Below, piece after piece: positions 63,601-64,000 of a stretch of 64,000 bases of DNA. This DNA is from Musa acuminata AAA Group (Eukaryota > Streptophyta > Magnoliopsida > Zingiberales > Musaceae): the NCBI RefSeq assembly GCF_036884655.1, contig NC_088338.1, positions 2,294,001 through 2,358,000 of the forward strand, read 5' to 3'. A program made the position numbers and the translations under genes. The notes below the pieces were generated by a model. The model searched no databases, was not told the origin of the DNA, and saw nothing but the letters and a program-made list of their open reading frames with translations. Position 1 is the stretch's first letter; the number at the start of each line of letters is the position of its first letter.

Positions 63601-64000
63601 AATAATAAAAAATCAAGGGGAATGAGGTTGGCCACATCGCATGTCATCTTGACAATCTAACCTTGTGATTGGGTACCCAAAGAAATGGTTCATTTGGTAA
63701 GAACAAATTGTTGAGCACTTAAATAATTTCTATAATCATTCATATGATGTGTAGTGCTATCCTGCAATTTGAGAGGAAGAGCTTCACTCTGTCCATAGCC
63801 TTCAAAGAGGGTTTGAATGTCCTTGAAGAACTCATCTATACGAGTGTCAAAGTGGTGCTGCTTTCTATGGGAATTCACTATTCCTTAGAGCACTTACGAT
63901 GTTGGGATGCAAACCTGTAAATGTGATTGAAGTTGACACTATGCATATTGTATTTGTTATTTCTATGAATAACACTAAGTACAAGTCACCATGAATATTT

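Larger units (their letters stand above)
61164..64000. other. Large LSM4 intron filled with repeats
   Basis: No LSM4 exon was found. The region holds a GA-rich block with internal repeats (about 61740-62000), a foldback element (62057-62640) and a Copia relic (62801-63600). The final 400 bases look like further Copia-derived or unclassified sequence. Confidence 0.55.

Overview
This is nuclear DNA of a flowering plant. The genes have GT-AG introns, GC-rich first exons, 5'UTR introns and telo-box promoters. Three products are plant-specific or plastid proteins: CP12, a plastid-type PII protein and an OBERON-type PHD protein. The protein details and the AT-rich intergenic DNA full of inverted-repeat elements suggest a monocot. 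A banana-family (Musaceae) genome is my guess, not something the sequence proves. No bacterial, organellar or CRISPR-like content is present.

Layout from left to right. A 40S ribosomal protein S2 gene (minus strand) runs off the left edge. After 3.5 kb of AT-rich spacer come OBERON4-like (4703-10474, +), a 5.8 kb spacer, the tiny three-exon APC13/BONSAI gene (16265-18516, +), a HAD-family hydrolase (20960-22379, -) and S-adenosylmethionine synthase (25271-26461, -). A 6.5 kb spacer follows, then a GSK3/SHAGGY-like kinase with 12 coding exons (33792-36918, +). Next are a DUF952 gene (38093-40744, -) and a plastid PII/GLB1 gene (41170-47527, +), which are divergent and share a 425-bp promoter region. 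Then come a WRN-like 3'-5' exonuclease (48633-49205, -), the DEAD-box helicase RH24 (51220-55571, -) and CP12 (55998-56387, +). The last two are also divergent, 426 bp apart. LSM4 (from 60644, +) begins with a coding exon made only of its ATG and runs off the right edge inside a large, transposon-filled intron.

The genes are mostly unrelated housekeeping and regulatory functions, as usual for a plant chromosome: translation (RPS2), RNA metabolism (RH24, LSM4), cell cycle (APC13), C/N and methyl metabolism (PII, CP12, SAM synthase), brassinosteroid-type kinase signalling (SHAGGY) and meristem chromatin (OBERON). Exon boundaries were worked out by hand. For every complete gene the exon lengths add up to an open frame with GT/AG junctions.

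The least ordinary content lies between and inside genes. There are several inverted-repeat (foldback) elements. Two of them, at 15259-15899 and 49604-50728, share one arm sequence but carry unrelated GC-rich cores, as expected of a Pack-type capturing element. Long introns also hold decayed LINE, RTE and Copia remnants. A 147-bp foldback, a tandem repeat and a probable Copia LTR sit together in an intron of the BONSAI orthologue, a gene whose Arabidopsis counterpart is known for repeat-associated silencing.
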